From the NCBI GenBank assembly GCA_030867875.1, contig JAOWCC010000655.1, positions 12,174,269 through 12,238,268 on the forward strand: a stretch of 64,000 nt of DNA. The letters run 5' to 3'. The stretch is from Actinernus sp. WN-2022 (Eukaryota > Cnidaria > Anthozoa > Actiniaria > Actinernidae). Of this stretch, positions 31,470 to 41,271 are shown piece after piece (within the stretch, counting starts at the first letter, position 1; every line of letters begins with the position of its first letter). A program made the translations under genes and the position numbers. The notes beneath the pieces were generated by a model, which was not told where the DNA came from, made no database searches, and was given only the letters and a program-made list of their open reading frames with translations.

Positions 31470-32830
31470 ATGTAGGTGAATCAGGATTAAGAAGTGTGCT
31501 GAAGAGAAGTAGAAGTTTCCAAGCTACATGTAATCAGGTCGGTGATTCGAACAATAAACTTCATTTCAGAAAAACAGACTAAAATGGCACTTCCAAAAAT
31601 AATTATTTTTCCTCAGATTCTACATTTTCTCTCAAAAATGCATATTTCACATAACGTTTAGAGTTTCATGTTTGCACTAACCTCACTTTCTGTCTCCCAA
31701 CACCTAAACTTGCCCAGAACCAAGCCATTCTGTCCACAAGCACTTCACAGCAAGCTAAATTCGTCCATAATGACCGCAAAGCATGCCGGGAAACCCTACC
31801 AAACAACGACATGGCACTTCCCCATTTTCATTCTTCAAAATATAAAGCCATTTCAACCTAATACCTTCATATTGGAATCAATGGCAAGTAAATATTGTCC
31901 AATATTCCAAAAAAGCTATGATAGGTGGCTCCAGACCCCCATTTATAAAGCCCACGCTAAAGTGACAGAAGACGTCCTGGCCCATTCACGAGTGGGAAAT
32001 GAGGCTCTTTCTCTGTCACCATAAACTGGCACAGACTCGGTTCTTTGAGAAAGTGCTGATTGAAGCTCTCATCAGACTTAATGATGTCCTCCAGCACTCT
32101 ATAAATGGTGAAAAAGGCTTAAAAAAGCCTGAAATTCTCTGTATTCCTCCAAACAAACTTCCCGCCAGCTCCGTCAAGTAACCACAACTGCTTTCAAAAT
32201 GGCTGTCTAAAAACTTTGAGCCCCCAGTATTATAGGTCAGTCGAAAATTCCATGGTAATAATGACTACAGTTTACTTAGGGGGGAGGGTTCTGTTTGGTC
32301 TAGAAATAGCTAAAAATCAGCTCCAAAGACTCAGGGCTGAAAGGGTTAAATACTTTTCTATTACAACCGCCTAGAAATGCTACTTGAAAGTTTGACTAGC
32401 AGTTTTTAATAAAATACTCTACAGAGCAATTGCATGGTTTGCAGATTCGATGTGTGTCAGCTTACAATGTCGGTGTTTTTATATATTTAAATAATAAGCT
32501 TATAATCTGTACAAAATAAATTGTAACGTACATGTACATTGTATGTATTTTAATATTAAACCATTTTTGTATACACTTTTCTAGAGTTTTCTACGACTAT
32601 GGACTGGAATATTTTTTTTCTGAATGTGGTGTGGCAGCCAACAACGTAGAAACGTTGTTGTAAGCTCTTGACACAATAAAAGATACTGTAGTTGATTGAA
32701 GTATTTTTTTGTTTTTCAGGTTAACCACCAGTCCTTTCACAGTTTAGAGTGCAGGTGTGCAAAATATAAATGCTTCGACAGCTATATCGTACACCTGTAC
32801 CTCATTCAGTTAATTTATTTTCATTGTTAT
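31470..32830. other. Intergenic stretch, nothing recognised
   Basis: The plus-strand frame at 31668-32024 (118 codons) has no recognisable domain. AACAACGTAGAAACGTTGTT near 32640 is a small perfect hairpin. Confidence 0.3.
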
Positions 32831-32951
32831 TGCTCCCTCCCCCTGGGGTGGGGGTATTTGCAGATTTTGTAGAGGAAATCCTGCCCCAGGTAGTGGGGAA
32901 TTGGTCTTTATTTGGTCAAGGGTAAAAACAAATCCCCACCATATCCCGGGG

Positions 32952-33006
32952 TTGGGGGGTTATATTGACTCAGGCATTAAAGGCCTGTGCTCTACCAACC
33001 AAGCTA
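32952..33006 (-). pseudogene. tRNA-Lys-like 5' part (SINE head or tRNA relic)
   Basis: The minus strand reads TTAGCTTGGTTGGTAGAGCA, a box A-type D arm. A perfect 5 bp anticodon stem CAGGC / GCCTG follows, around a CTTTAAT loop with anticodon TTT (Lys). The T arm and acceptor stem are absent; the sequence runs into C-rich DNA. It is a tRNA-derived relic, not a working gene. Confidence 0.55.
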
Positions 33007-33366
33007 ACGTGAACTTGACACAATTGCATGGACAAATCACATATTCTTATATCTTACCTATTGTTATTCTAATTGAGAACCACTACATTTTGGCAAGCAC
33101 TGGGGACTCTAGCCGGATCTCTGTCTGTGGCCTTTCAGCCCCCTCGTCGGGTAGGACAGTTATTACTCGGGCCAGCGTAGGCTGGGCCCGAGTCAAGTTT
33201 TGCAAGTGTTTATTTTTATTTTTATTATTTTCTGTGTCGAGCTTTCGTGCCGTCAACCAATCACATTGCATATTCTACACGTGGCCGCCATGTCATGTGA
33301 CATGGGTCACGGCGAATATTTTTTCAGCCTTGACTGCCCACAGGAAACCCAAGCTCTGTTTGTGTT

Positions 33367-33579
33367 TTAAATTATATAAAGGGTTTGTATGGGATTTTTA
33401 ACGAGTATTTGGTTGTATTTGTTAGGCCAGAAATACTGAAATAAAATCAATGAAAACTTACCTGAAGTCTTTATCTGTTCTTCATTGGGCTCTGTATGCA
33501 ATTTCAGCGAATTCTGTTGATATTTTATCCCTCGACCTCTCCAGTTAAGAAAGAAGGAAAGGATGGTCGCAGCCGCCAT
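33367..33579 (-). CDS. Putative first exon, left palindrome arm
   Basis: The frame starts MAAATILSFFLNWRGRG with the ATG in a GAAATGGCGGC context. It continues to EEQIKTSG, where a CAG|GTAAGT donor occurs, so the coding part may be only about 40 codons before splicing. An identical frame lies in the right arm. No family is recognised and no second exon was identified outward of the arm. Confidence 0.35.
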   Translation of the reverse strand: MAAATILSFFLNWRGRGIKYQQNSLKLHTEPNEEQIKTSGKFSLILFQYFWPNKYNQILVKNPIQTLYII

Positions 33580-33872
33580 TTCTCGACCCCAATCACCCGA
33601 ACATCACGCTCGAATTTTCATCCAAAATCAATGCCAACCGCAACTAGACCTCAAATAATAGCACAACAGTATCTATTCCAAGAGCCTCGTGCCGTCTAAT
33701 TGCAACAATCCCCATTTCTCGAGCCTAAATCGAACACAATTTGAAAAAAATCCGCCCGTTGGGATCCGTGATCGACACTTGTTGCCAACACATAGCAACG
33801 GCAAGTCGCCTCAAAGTTCACGGGCTCAGAATGATACATATACCTTATTTTGAAAGCGGGCTTCAAGCAAAC

Positions 33873-33944
33873 GGCTCTATGGTGCAGTGGTTTAGAGTGC
33901 GCGCGTTTGATCCAACGACCCGGAGTTCGAGTCCTACACCGGGC
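33873..33944 (+). repeat. tRNA-like (SINE-type) sequence, left arm
   Basis: Seventy-two bases contain a box A-like TGGTGCAGTGGTTTAGAG and a box B-like GGAGTTCGAGTCC at normal spacing. The acceptor stem does not pair and the anticodon arm has only four pairs, so a functional tRNA is unlikely. It probably marks a tRNA-derived SINE head. Confidence 0.5.
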
Positions 33945-34795
33945 ACTGTAAATAATTTTTATTTTTTACTTCTTTTTCCCCTTTCTCAGTTTTAATTAAT
34001 CTTTTCCTCTATTTTAAACAATTAGAGCCACCTTCTACCTGAAAAACATTGTTGTCTTTTGGCTCTCAAGCCTCGACCAGGAGCCCATTGCCTCAACTAT
34101 TAAATAACTTTTCTGGTTACTTTTATATTATCATAAGAGCTAGAAGGAAAGCTCGCTGCGTAGAAGAGAAAAGCTGGGATATCGGTTTCCTTTTATTCTT
34201 CGATTCGAGCCTGGTAAGTTTATAAGCAAATTAATGTATCAGTTATTTTTTTACGGGCTTTGGTTGATTCAAATATCGCAAGTAAAGTACCGTACGTTAA
34301 TTTATTAAAACTGTTGTGTTCGATATTTTCACAGGACGCTCATGACCTCGATTTAGTGCGATGATGAGAAAAATATCATAACAAATTCCCTTGTTACCTC
34401 GTAATTACATAAAATCCTGTGAAAGTATCGAATACAGTAGTTTTAATTAAAGTACATGCGATCATTGAACCCGGATTTAAATCACTCGAAAACCCATCAA
34501 AATTTAACCGAAGGCTACTTATAAACTTACCAGGCTCGAATCAAAGAATAAAAGGAAACCGATATCCCAGCTTTTCTCTTCTACGTAGCGAGCTTTCCTT
34601 CTAGCTCTTGTGATAATAAAGTAACCAGAAAAGTTATTTAAAGTTGAGGCAATGGGCTCCTGGTCGAGGCTTGAGAGCCAAAAGACAACAATGTTTTTCA
34701 GGTAGAAGGTGGCTCTAATTGTTTAAAATAGAGGAAAAGATTAATTAAAACTGAGAAAGGGGAAAAAGAAGTAAAAAATAAAAATTATTTACAGT

Positions 34796-34867
34796 GCCCG
34801 GTGTAGGACTCGAACTCCGGGTCGTTGGATCAAACGCGCGCACTCTAAACCACTGCACCATAGAGCC
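34796..34867 (-). repeat. tRNA-like (SINE-type) sequence, right arm
   Basis: This is an exact mirror of the sequence at 33873-33944, with both box A-like and box B-like words conserved. Confidence 0.5.
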
Positions 34868-35130
34868 GTTTGCTTGAAGCCCGCTTTCAAAATAAGGTAT
34901 ATGTATCATTCTGAGCCCGTGAACTTTGAGGCGACTTGCCGTTGCTATGTGTTGGCGGATTTTTTTCAAATTGTGTTCGATTTAGGCTCGAGAAATGGGG
35001 ATTGTTGCAATTAGACGGCACGAGGCTCTTGGAATAGATACTGTTGTGCTATTATTTGAGGTCTAGTTGCGGTTGGCATTGATTTTGGATGAAAATTCGA
35101 GCGTGATGTTCGGGTGATTGGGGTCGAGAA

Positions 35131-35340
35131 ATGGCGGCTGCGACCATCCTTTCCTTCTTTCTTAACTGGAGAGGTCGAGGGATAAAATATCAACAGAATT
35201 CGCTGAAATTGCATACAGAGCCCAATGAAGAACAGATAAAGACTTCAGGTAAGTTTTCATTGATTTTATTTCAGTATTTCTGGCCTAACAAATACAACCA
35301 AATACTCGTTAAAAATCCCATACAAACCCTTATAATTTAA
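35131..35340 (+). CDS. Putative first exon, right palindrome arm
   Basis: This is the mirror copy of the ORF at 33367-33579, with the same MAAATILSFFLNWRGRG start and the same CAG|GTAAGT donor near 35248. The two would be transcribed divergently from the palindrome centre. The ATG lies inside a YY1-type AAATGGCGGCT word, which is common at housekeeping promoters. Function is unknown. Confidence 0.35.
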   Translation: MAAATILSFFLNWRGRGIKYQQNSLKLHTEPNEEQIKTSGKFSLILFQYFWPNKYNQILVKNPIQTLII

Positions 35341-35379
35341 AACACAAACAGAGCTTGGGTTTCCTGTGGACTGCCTTGA

Positions 35380-36200
35380 GTAAATGATGTGAAGCGAGGA
35401 CGGTCGGAGAAGTGAAGGCTTATAAATGGTCCAATAAAAGTTAACAAAGGCAGTAATCCACGGAAACCGAAAGAAAATGCCTGTACTGCTGCATCTAAGT
35501 GCCATAGGATTGCAGTGTTGCATTGTTGGTATTGTTGAAACGATCTTCCTTGTCATCGCGCACTGTGAGGAGGTCAAATGAGGGATTTTGATTGTTTGCA
35601 ATGTTGGCTGCTTACCGCAAGTCCTCTCCTGAAATACTTTTGAGATTATACAACTGGGATGTCTTGACTAAACCAGTCAATCCAATGCGAGCTTTACTAA
35701 GACTTCAACTCAAGAGTCGCAAAAGCTGGAAGTGAACAGTGATTGACCCTTGTCTTTGAACGCGAACGGAAATCAGAACTGGTGAGGTTGAAATTGTGTT
35801 TATATATACGCACACAAATCTTACCTGTCCCTCTTTTTAAAATTGTATTAAGTGTAATGGTGATTGTAATTCGAACTGGAAATTACTGAATCGTCCGTAA
35901 ATTGAACTGTATGTGACTTTATAGAGACCAAGAAGGAAAAGTTAAAATCATCAAAAGAATAACAGAACTCGGAAGGTAGAATTGACCACAAATTATACCC
36001 ATAAACAGAACTGGATACATGTACATGTATGTCTTACAAACCGAGAATACCGTATTAAAATTGAATTAGATCTGTCAAAAGAATAGCAGGATTTGTTGTG
36101 GAAAGCCGTAACTAGAAACCGAAATGTCATAAAACTAGAACTGGAGTCCAGTGGAGAGTATAAATTATGGCTCTGCCCATTATCGTTTGCAGCCCTTTAA
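35380..36200. other. Intergenic stretch, nothing recognised
   Basis: No supported exon. A TACATGTACATGTATG word lies at 36016-36031. Confidence 0.35.
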
Positions 36201-36211
36201 TTTTATGTCGT

Positions 36212-37474
36212 CACACAGTTTTTTGTTTGCCGACGATTGATACGAATGGGCTTCAAACTCCGGCTTTGTTTTCTTAATTTGCTGAACAGCACAGAAGATC
36301 TTGAAATAACCGTTCAATAAATCTACATGTACCTTAATTTATCATAAAGAAAGCTTTGATTTATACCCTTGAAGAAGAAAATGCATTTAATTTTCACCAC
36401 TTCGCCTTCCCTTGCCGTTAACAATAGGCAATGGACAATCTGAAATCTACAATGTCTACCGTCTCGTTTTTCTTGGCCAATGGAAATGGAGATACCGTGG
36501 CGCACGTAATCGTTTCGTGGGCAGAGGTTTCTCTCGGCGGCAGGAAAGGGGTCGGGTGGAACTTCTCGAAACGAGCGATAGTATTGGCCTACGCAACAAT
36601 AGAAAACACCCTAACCCATTAGAAAGTGCAGTACAAAAACCATAGAAGTATAGTATTATGGGTGCAATCAGAATACAGGTCTCGAGAGGTTCCATGTTAC
36701 TTGGAGGAAAGGCAAAGAGATGAGAAACCTCTGGTCACAGGGTAGGAGGGCCACACATTTCTCTGTGTATACTACATGTAGTTAGCGTTACCCTCTTTAA
36801 ATAGTTATTTTCCAAGTGGTGTACATGCATGAAATCAACGCACACAATATTTTATTAAACATTAGGGACTAGTCAAAAATTTGCAGGGGAGATGCAAGGG
36901 GGGGGGGGGGGGGGGGGGGGTGCTGGGGGGGTGAGTAGAGAATAGAATCAAAAAAGTCTAAAAAATATATAACCCTCCCTGGACAATGAGTATGAAATAT
37001 TTTGACCCTTTCTCCCCTATAACCACCCCTTTTTCAGTTCCCCATGATTTATGACCCTCTATTTTTGGGAATTCAAAAAAATATTACCCTTCATCTCAAC
37101 CCCCTCCCCCTGCTAATTTCTGACCAGTCCCTTCAGCGACAGCCCTCATGAAACCCTGATTTAATTATCAGTAAAACTTTGTAATTAGAAGCTCCCGTAA
37201 GAGACCTTTGGTGGTTTTAAAGAATTGGAAGAAGGTGAAAAATAGCATTTACAAACAGGTTTTTTTAATAACACTACCGATCTCATACAAGTGCCTTTAA
37301 ATATATGAATTAAGATTTGTTTGCCATCTTGTACAACCATGTGATTGCAGTGTAAATTATCACAAGCATCAGTTCTTGCTCCAATAGCACAAACCATGTA
37401 TGACACAAAAATATGCTAGAACTCCACGTATTAATTAAAAGTGGCCCGAGTTAAGGCCACTCAGGGCCTCTTGT
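36212..37474 (+). repeat. Interspersed repeat block, copy B
   Basis: This block is collinear with 600-1940. Relative to copy A it contains an extra 170 bases at about 36615-36785, with GTGCAATCAGAATACAGGTC (also at 51352-51370) and AACCTCTGGTCACAGGGT. It also carries a homopolymer run of more than 20 G at 36898-36920. The ORFs at 36323-36695 translate the same repeat as those at 1021-1299 in the other copy. Confidence 0.6.
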
Positions 37475-37739
37475 TATATATTGAACCAGTTTGATTTTGT
37501 AAATGATCAGTGAAGTGAGCCATTTCTAAATATTGAATAAATTCTGAAATAAATTCTAAAAAATTCTTACTTTTGTTTGACTGGGATTGACGGAGCGTAT
37601 AATGATACAGCAGGGATGCTATGAAACATTACGTCAAAAGTATAGATTCATGTCATCATGATTACTAAATTAGAGAGCAGTGAAACGTGACTTCCGGCCC
37701 CAAGTACTTGAATAAGACAAAAAGTCAAGCTTCATAATT

Positions 37740-38240
37740 TTGCAATTGCCCGTTACCACAAGATGCCAAAATCCAAATCACTCTCAATCGGCAACCACTT
37801 CGAATGAACATTGTACTTCGCTAATATAATCTATGGTGATTCTATGATCTTACCTCCAAATTTATTTAATTTCAGGCCCCAGAATCCAGATCGTCTCCAC
37901 ATTTATGGCTCCACCACCGTAGCCGTAGGCTGCGTCGCATCCAAACTGAACTACATGATGATCTTCAAGCTATTTGAAGATATGGTCACCAAGATCAGTC
38001 GAAGTTCAGATGTTCTGAAACGTTATTCACTCGTAAAGAGGCGATTTTCGTGGCAACCTTGAACAACAACTGAACAAGCAAAATCAAGGAGGCAACCCCT
38101 TCGCAGGGGTCTCTACACGCCGAACCGCGGCCACCGCGGCAAACCGGTATGCTCCGCTGGCCAAAAGAACGAAGGCTCCGCTACCAAATACAAATTACCG
38201 AGGTCTTGAACGTTTTTAATAAATAATTTTATAACTTAGT
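37740..38240 (+). other. Unassigned reading frames after a 3' splice-like site
   Basis: The open frame 37811-38062 (83 codons) reads through NPDRLHIYGSTTVAVGCVAS. The alternative frame after a TTTAATTTCAG site gives RRLRRIQTELHDDLQAI and then a Pro/Arg-rich stretch. Neither frame matches a family I can name. It is probably part of a decayed element. Confidence 0.2.
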
Positions 38241-38668
38241 AAACTCACAGTGAATTACAAATTAAGAAAAATTCAACCTGTTAAAGTCTTAGGCTTATCT
38301 TTTAAGTAGTTTTCTTATATTTTGACAAAACAGTTCACTTTAAGCAGAAATTTTAAAATCACGGTATGTGCCTGTTGTTTCATTTCAGTTTTCGCGGGAA
38401 ACTGGGGGCGGCCGCGCGCCGACAAGAAATAGCAAATACGCATGCGCTTGACGTTTTGCCGCGGTGTGAATCCAAGATGGCGCAGACCCTAGACTCCTCC
38501 ACAGACCCCGCTCGGCCGTTGCACTTTCCCCACGCCCCATGCAAAGGGTCTGTTACAGTACAATGGAATCCCGATTTTGATTGGTTAGTCTATCCGCCTT
38601 GTTAACCGATACTGCATATTCTGCTGACTGGAACTGCCAGCTTGTTCTCGAAGAACGGAGAAAGAAGC

Positions 38669-39077
38669 ATAGTGCCTATGAACATTATTTTTTTATTTAT
38701 TTTAGATATCAATTCTAAATCAAGTAAATAGTAGAATGGTAAAATATAGTTTTGCTTTGAATGCTGTGCCGCTGAGTTAAGGAGGTTTTAATATCCAAAA
38801 GGCTAATTACATGACGTCAGGGGAGGTATCTGCAATCACTTCTTTATAGTGGTTGTGAATGGGCGTTTCTACTGATATAGGAAAACAAATTTCTAACATC
38901 ATGGGTATAACACTGATAATTTGAAAAAATTATTTAATTGTAACAAAAAAAATTGTATAATAATCTCTTTAACTCAGCGGCACAGCATTCAAAGCAAGAT
39001 ATATTGCACCATTCTAATATTCACTTGATGTAGAATTGATATCTAAAATAAAATATAGGGCTCATAGGCACTTTAAG
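38669..39077. mobile_element. MITE with 115 bp terminal inverted repeats (AGTGCCTATGA ends)
   Basis: The left arm (38669-38795) and right arm (38960-39077) are reverse complements over TTTAGATATCAATTCTA, TTGAATGCTGTGCCGCTGAG and flanking words. The ends read AGTGCCTATGA. The 165-base interior has no ORF. Related ends occur at about 50728, 52856 and 62546. Confidence 0.75.
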
Positions 39078-39233
39078 CTATCGCTTTCTAAAATAAACCA
39101 GACAAGAACAATACAGTGGCTGAAGTCAAAGCAGTGCGACTGTGGGTTAGCAAGCTAGCCTGCTTTCAGGCGGTAGATGGTGTTTTTTCGCGCAGCAAAC
39201 GGATCATCGAAGCGCCGCCATATTGGCCGAGCG

Positions 39234-39528
39234 TGTTTGAGACCTGGGAAAGAATGACAAATGGAGGAGGGAGGAGGAATAGCAGAAAGGAAATACCTTA
39301 GCAAGCCGGCCAAGTTGATTATGTAGGCTTAAACAGTTTAGGTTTGTATAAAGCCCGGTATAAAGTTTAATACTCGAGTCAAATTTATTATGCAGTACAC
39401 GCTACAAACATTTTTAGCGATTCTCTTTCCTTAGGTTACATACATTCAGTATACCGTAAGTTAACGGCTCGAATAATAAATCTACTCGATCTTATTGTAT
39501 TCACTGTTTGTTTTTTATTAGATTGATA
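39234..39528 (+). repeat. 300 bp interspersed repeat, copy 2
   Basis: This is a direct copy of 30576-30867 starting at TTTGAGACCTGGGAAAGAAT. It lacks the LINE tail that follows copy 1 and so shows the empty site. Confidence 0.75.
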
Positions 39529-39783
39529 CCAGAAACGGGTTTCATTTAGGATCGAAGCTAGCGGTAAAATGTATGTTGCCGAGTCATCGTTTCGGGGTCG
39601 CTTTACCGCCTGTTTTGGGGTCAGTATTTTACGTTTGCTGCATTCTTCAATCATTCAATCAACTTACTTCAGTGGCCTACTGCCTTGCTTAAAATCTACC
39701 GAGAACAGATTCCGGAATTTCTCATTCGAACCCTTTCATGCCCTTTTAACTGATCGGTCTGCCTATGTTTGCCTCGCAATGCC

Positions 39784-39814
39784 TGCTGGGTCCAGGATTT
39801 TCTGGACCCAGCAT
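39784..39814. other. Perfect hairpin
   Basis: GCTGGGTCCAG and CTGGACCCAGC flank a GATTTT-type loop. The stem is 11 bp with no mismatch. It lies inside an unremarkable repeat region and does not look like a tRNA. Confidence 0.6.
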
Positions 39815-40130
39815 GCCTTGCAGGCTTGTACTGTAACAGACCCTTTGCGGTTTGCGTAAGTGCATCGGCCGAGCGGGGCCTGTGGAAGAGTCTACGGACC
39901 CCTCGGAACGAGGTTGGGTGGCGTCACTTCTCACTACTTACTATAATACCGCCAAAGTGAATCACGGGAAACGCCCTGGCTCTCTCTTAATTAATTTATT
40001 TATTAACTTCAAGGTACAAAATTGAAAAAAGTCAAATATGCAAAAACTCTTAATTAGTTCTAACGAGACCTGAAGCAACCATGGGAGCTGATCAAAGCCA
40101 GGCCCCGGCTAATCCATAGATGGAAATGTA

Positions 40131-40200
40131 TTCTATTCACATTGCAACCTGCTCCCAATAGGCATACGGATAAGGAGAGTTACGGGAAATGCGAGTCCGT
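40131..40200 (-). repeat. Split direct repeat B2 of the DIRS-like element
   Basis: AGGCATACGGATAAGGAGAG and the following TTACGGGAAATGCGAGTCC match 41148-41190 almost base for base, as does the CTATTC..CAACCT..CTCCCA lead-in. Confidence 0.75.
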
Positions 40201-40291
40201 AAGTTGAGGAGCAGGAGGTAGTAAACTGTTAAGCTTGGGTGGGAATGGGAGGGAAGGAAAATAAATAAAATAAGATGGCAAACCCATAATA

Positions 40292-40973
40292 CTCAAGCAT
40301 GTTAAGGCATGGTTTGAACATGAAAACGAGGCTACAGCTATTTTCTTGAATAGAGTCACTTGAATTTGCTCAAATCCTAGAACAATGGTGGTTATAACTA
40401 ATCTCAGCGTTTTTAATCGTCCTAATATAAAATTTTGGTACAATGTCTATCACGTGACCAACCACGTGATCACAAAAAGTTGAAAATTAAACTAAAAACG
40501 GGGTGGTGCATTTTATATTTTAAGTAACGAATTTGTGTTTATCTGATTACACTTGTGGTTGACTTAAAAGATCACTCCGGAATGGTTGACCCTAATAGAC
40601 TGTTAAAGCGAAAATATAGAAAACAGGTCACGTGACCTATTCTTGGAACCATTTTTCGCCATTTATATCCTCTTCAGTGATAAAAAGTCAACCATTCCGG
40701 ACACAGTCTCATTTCCCACAACAAGCTTAACATTTGGAATTGAAAATCTGAAACAAAATAATAACTTCCGCCACCCCATTTCGATTTCTTTGTTTTATCA
40801 GCCTTAAGGTCACGTGACCTTCAAAATACCAAAATACCGATAATTAACTGTTAAGACACACGATTACCATATTATTTCAAAGTTATAGGGTATTTCATAC
40901 ATAAATAACAAAGATAACGAATTTTGAATGTTTTATCAGAACAGTTCAAAAACCATGCCTTAACATGCTTGAG
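40292..40973. mobile_element. TA-flanked MITE nested between A2 and B2
   Basis: The termini CTCAAGCATGTTAAGGCATG (40292) and its complement ending at 40973 form 24-25 bp inverted repeats flanked on both sides by TA, as for Tc1/mariner-type insertion. The 680-base interior has no ORF but contains several CACGTGACC palindromes. Removing it brings A2 and B2 close together, so it inserted after the retrotransposon. Confidence 0.75.
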
Positions 40974-41035
40974 TATACCTGTAACGTAAAGTATTTTACT
41001 GTAACACGATACAGACCTTCCCAACTACCTGCCGG

Positions 41036-41112
41036 TATCTCGCTTAACAAACTGGCCACGACTAATTGGAAGTTCATACTTTTATACCTATGCTACATAT
41101 GACTGCACTTGA
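41036..41112 (-). repeat. Split direct repeat A2 of the DIRS-like element
   Basis: CGCTTAACAAACTGGCCACG and the following GACTAATTG(G)AAGTTCATACT match 46739-46790. Confidence 0.8.
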
Positions 41113-41120
41113 ATTAGTAT

Positions 41121-41192
41121 TCTATTCCAACTTCAACCTACTCCCATAGGCATACAGATAAGGAGAGTTACGGGAAATGCGAGTCCTACAGC
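41121..41192 (-). repeat. Split direct repeat B1 of the DIRS-like element
   Basis: This is a second copy of the 40131-40200 sequence, lying directly beside A2 as the split-repeat model requires. Confidence 0.75.
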
Positions 41193-41271
41193 GAGGCCCG
41201 AACCCCAAGGATTATATATCAACTGGGAGAATGTAAAACTACTCCCTAACCCTAACCTTGCCCATAACTAA

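Larger units (their letters stand above)
33336..35374. repeat. 2 kb near-perfect palindrome
   Basis: The left arm 33336-34226 and right arm 34518-35374 are reverse complements with very high identity. The clearest differences are a 30-base deletion in the right arm near 34950 (left about 33755-33785) and a 3-base change near 33378. The 290-base centre is only weakly self-complementary. Each arm carries, from outside in, an outward-reading ORF, a tRNA-like sequence and a GAGCCTG|GTAAGT donor-like site. An assembly join of two haplotypes must be excluded. Confidence 0.85.
38490..39893. mobile_element. Inverted-repeat element enclosing a MITE and a repeat copy
   Basis: CCACAGACCCCGCTCGGCCG and AAAGGGTCTGTTACAGTACA at 38498-38563 are mirrored at 39829-39893 with a few changes. 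The region between holds the MITE at 38669-39077 and the 300 bp repeat at 39234-39528, so the outer element has collected later insertions. Confidence 0.55.

Noticed and set aside
32952..33006. Functional tRNA-Lys gene
   Set aside because: The D arm and anticodon arm are good, but the T arm and acceptor stem are missing.
32901..33401. 166-codon plus-strand ORF
   Set aside because: It crosses the tRNA-like relic and the outer edge of the palindrome and shows no domain; it is an accidental open frame.
33873..33944. Functional tRNA gene
   Set aside because: The acceptor stem does not pair and the anticodon arm is defective; only the internal promoter-like boxes remain.
36898..36920. Long G run as a G-quadruplex regulatory site
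   Set aside because: It is a pure homopolymer within a repeat copy; length errors are likely and there is no gene nearby to regulate.
37745..38062. Faint ParD/antitoxin-like words (MPKSKSLSIGNHFE and a RRLRRIQTELHDDLQAI frame)
   Set aside because: The two pieces are short, in different frames and separated by a stop. The surrounding DNA is animal repeat DNA, so chance similarity is more likely than a transferred gene.
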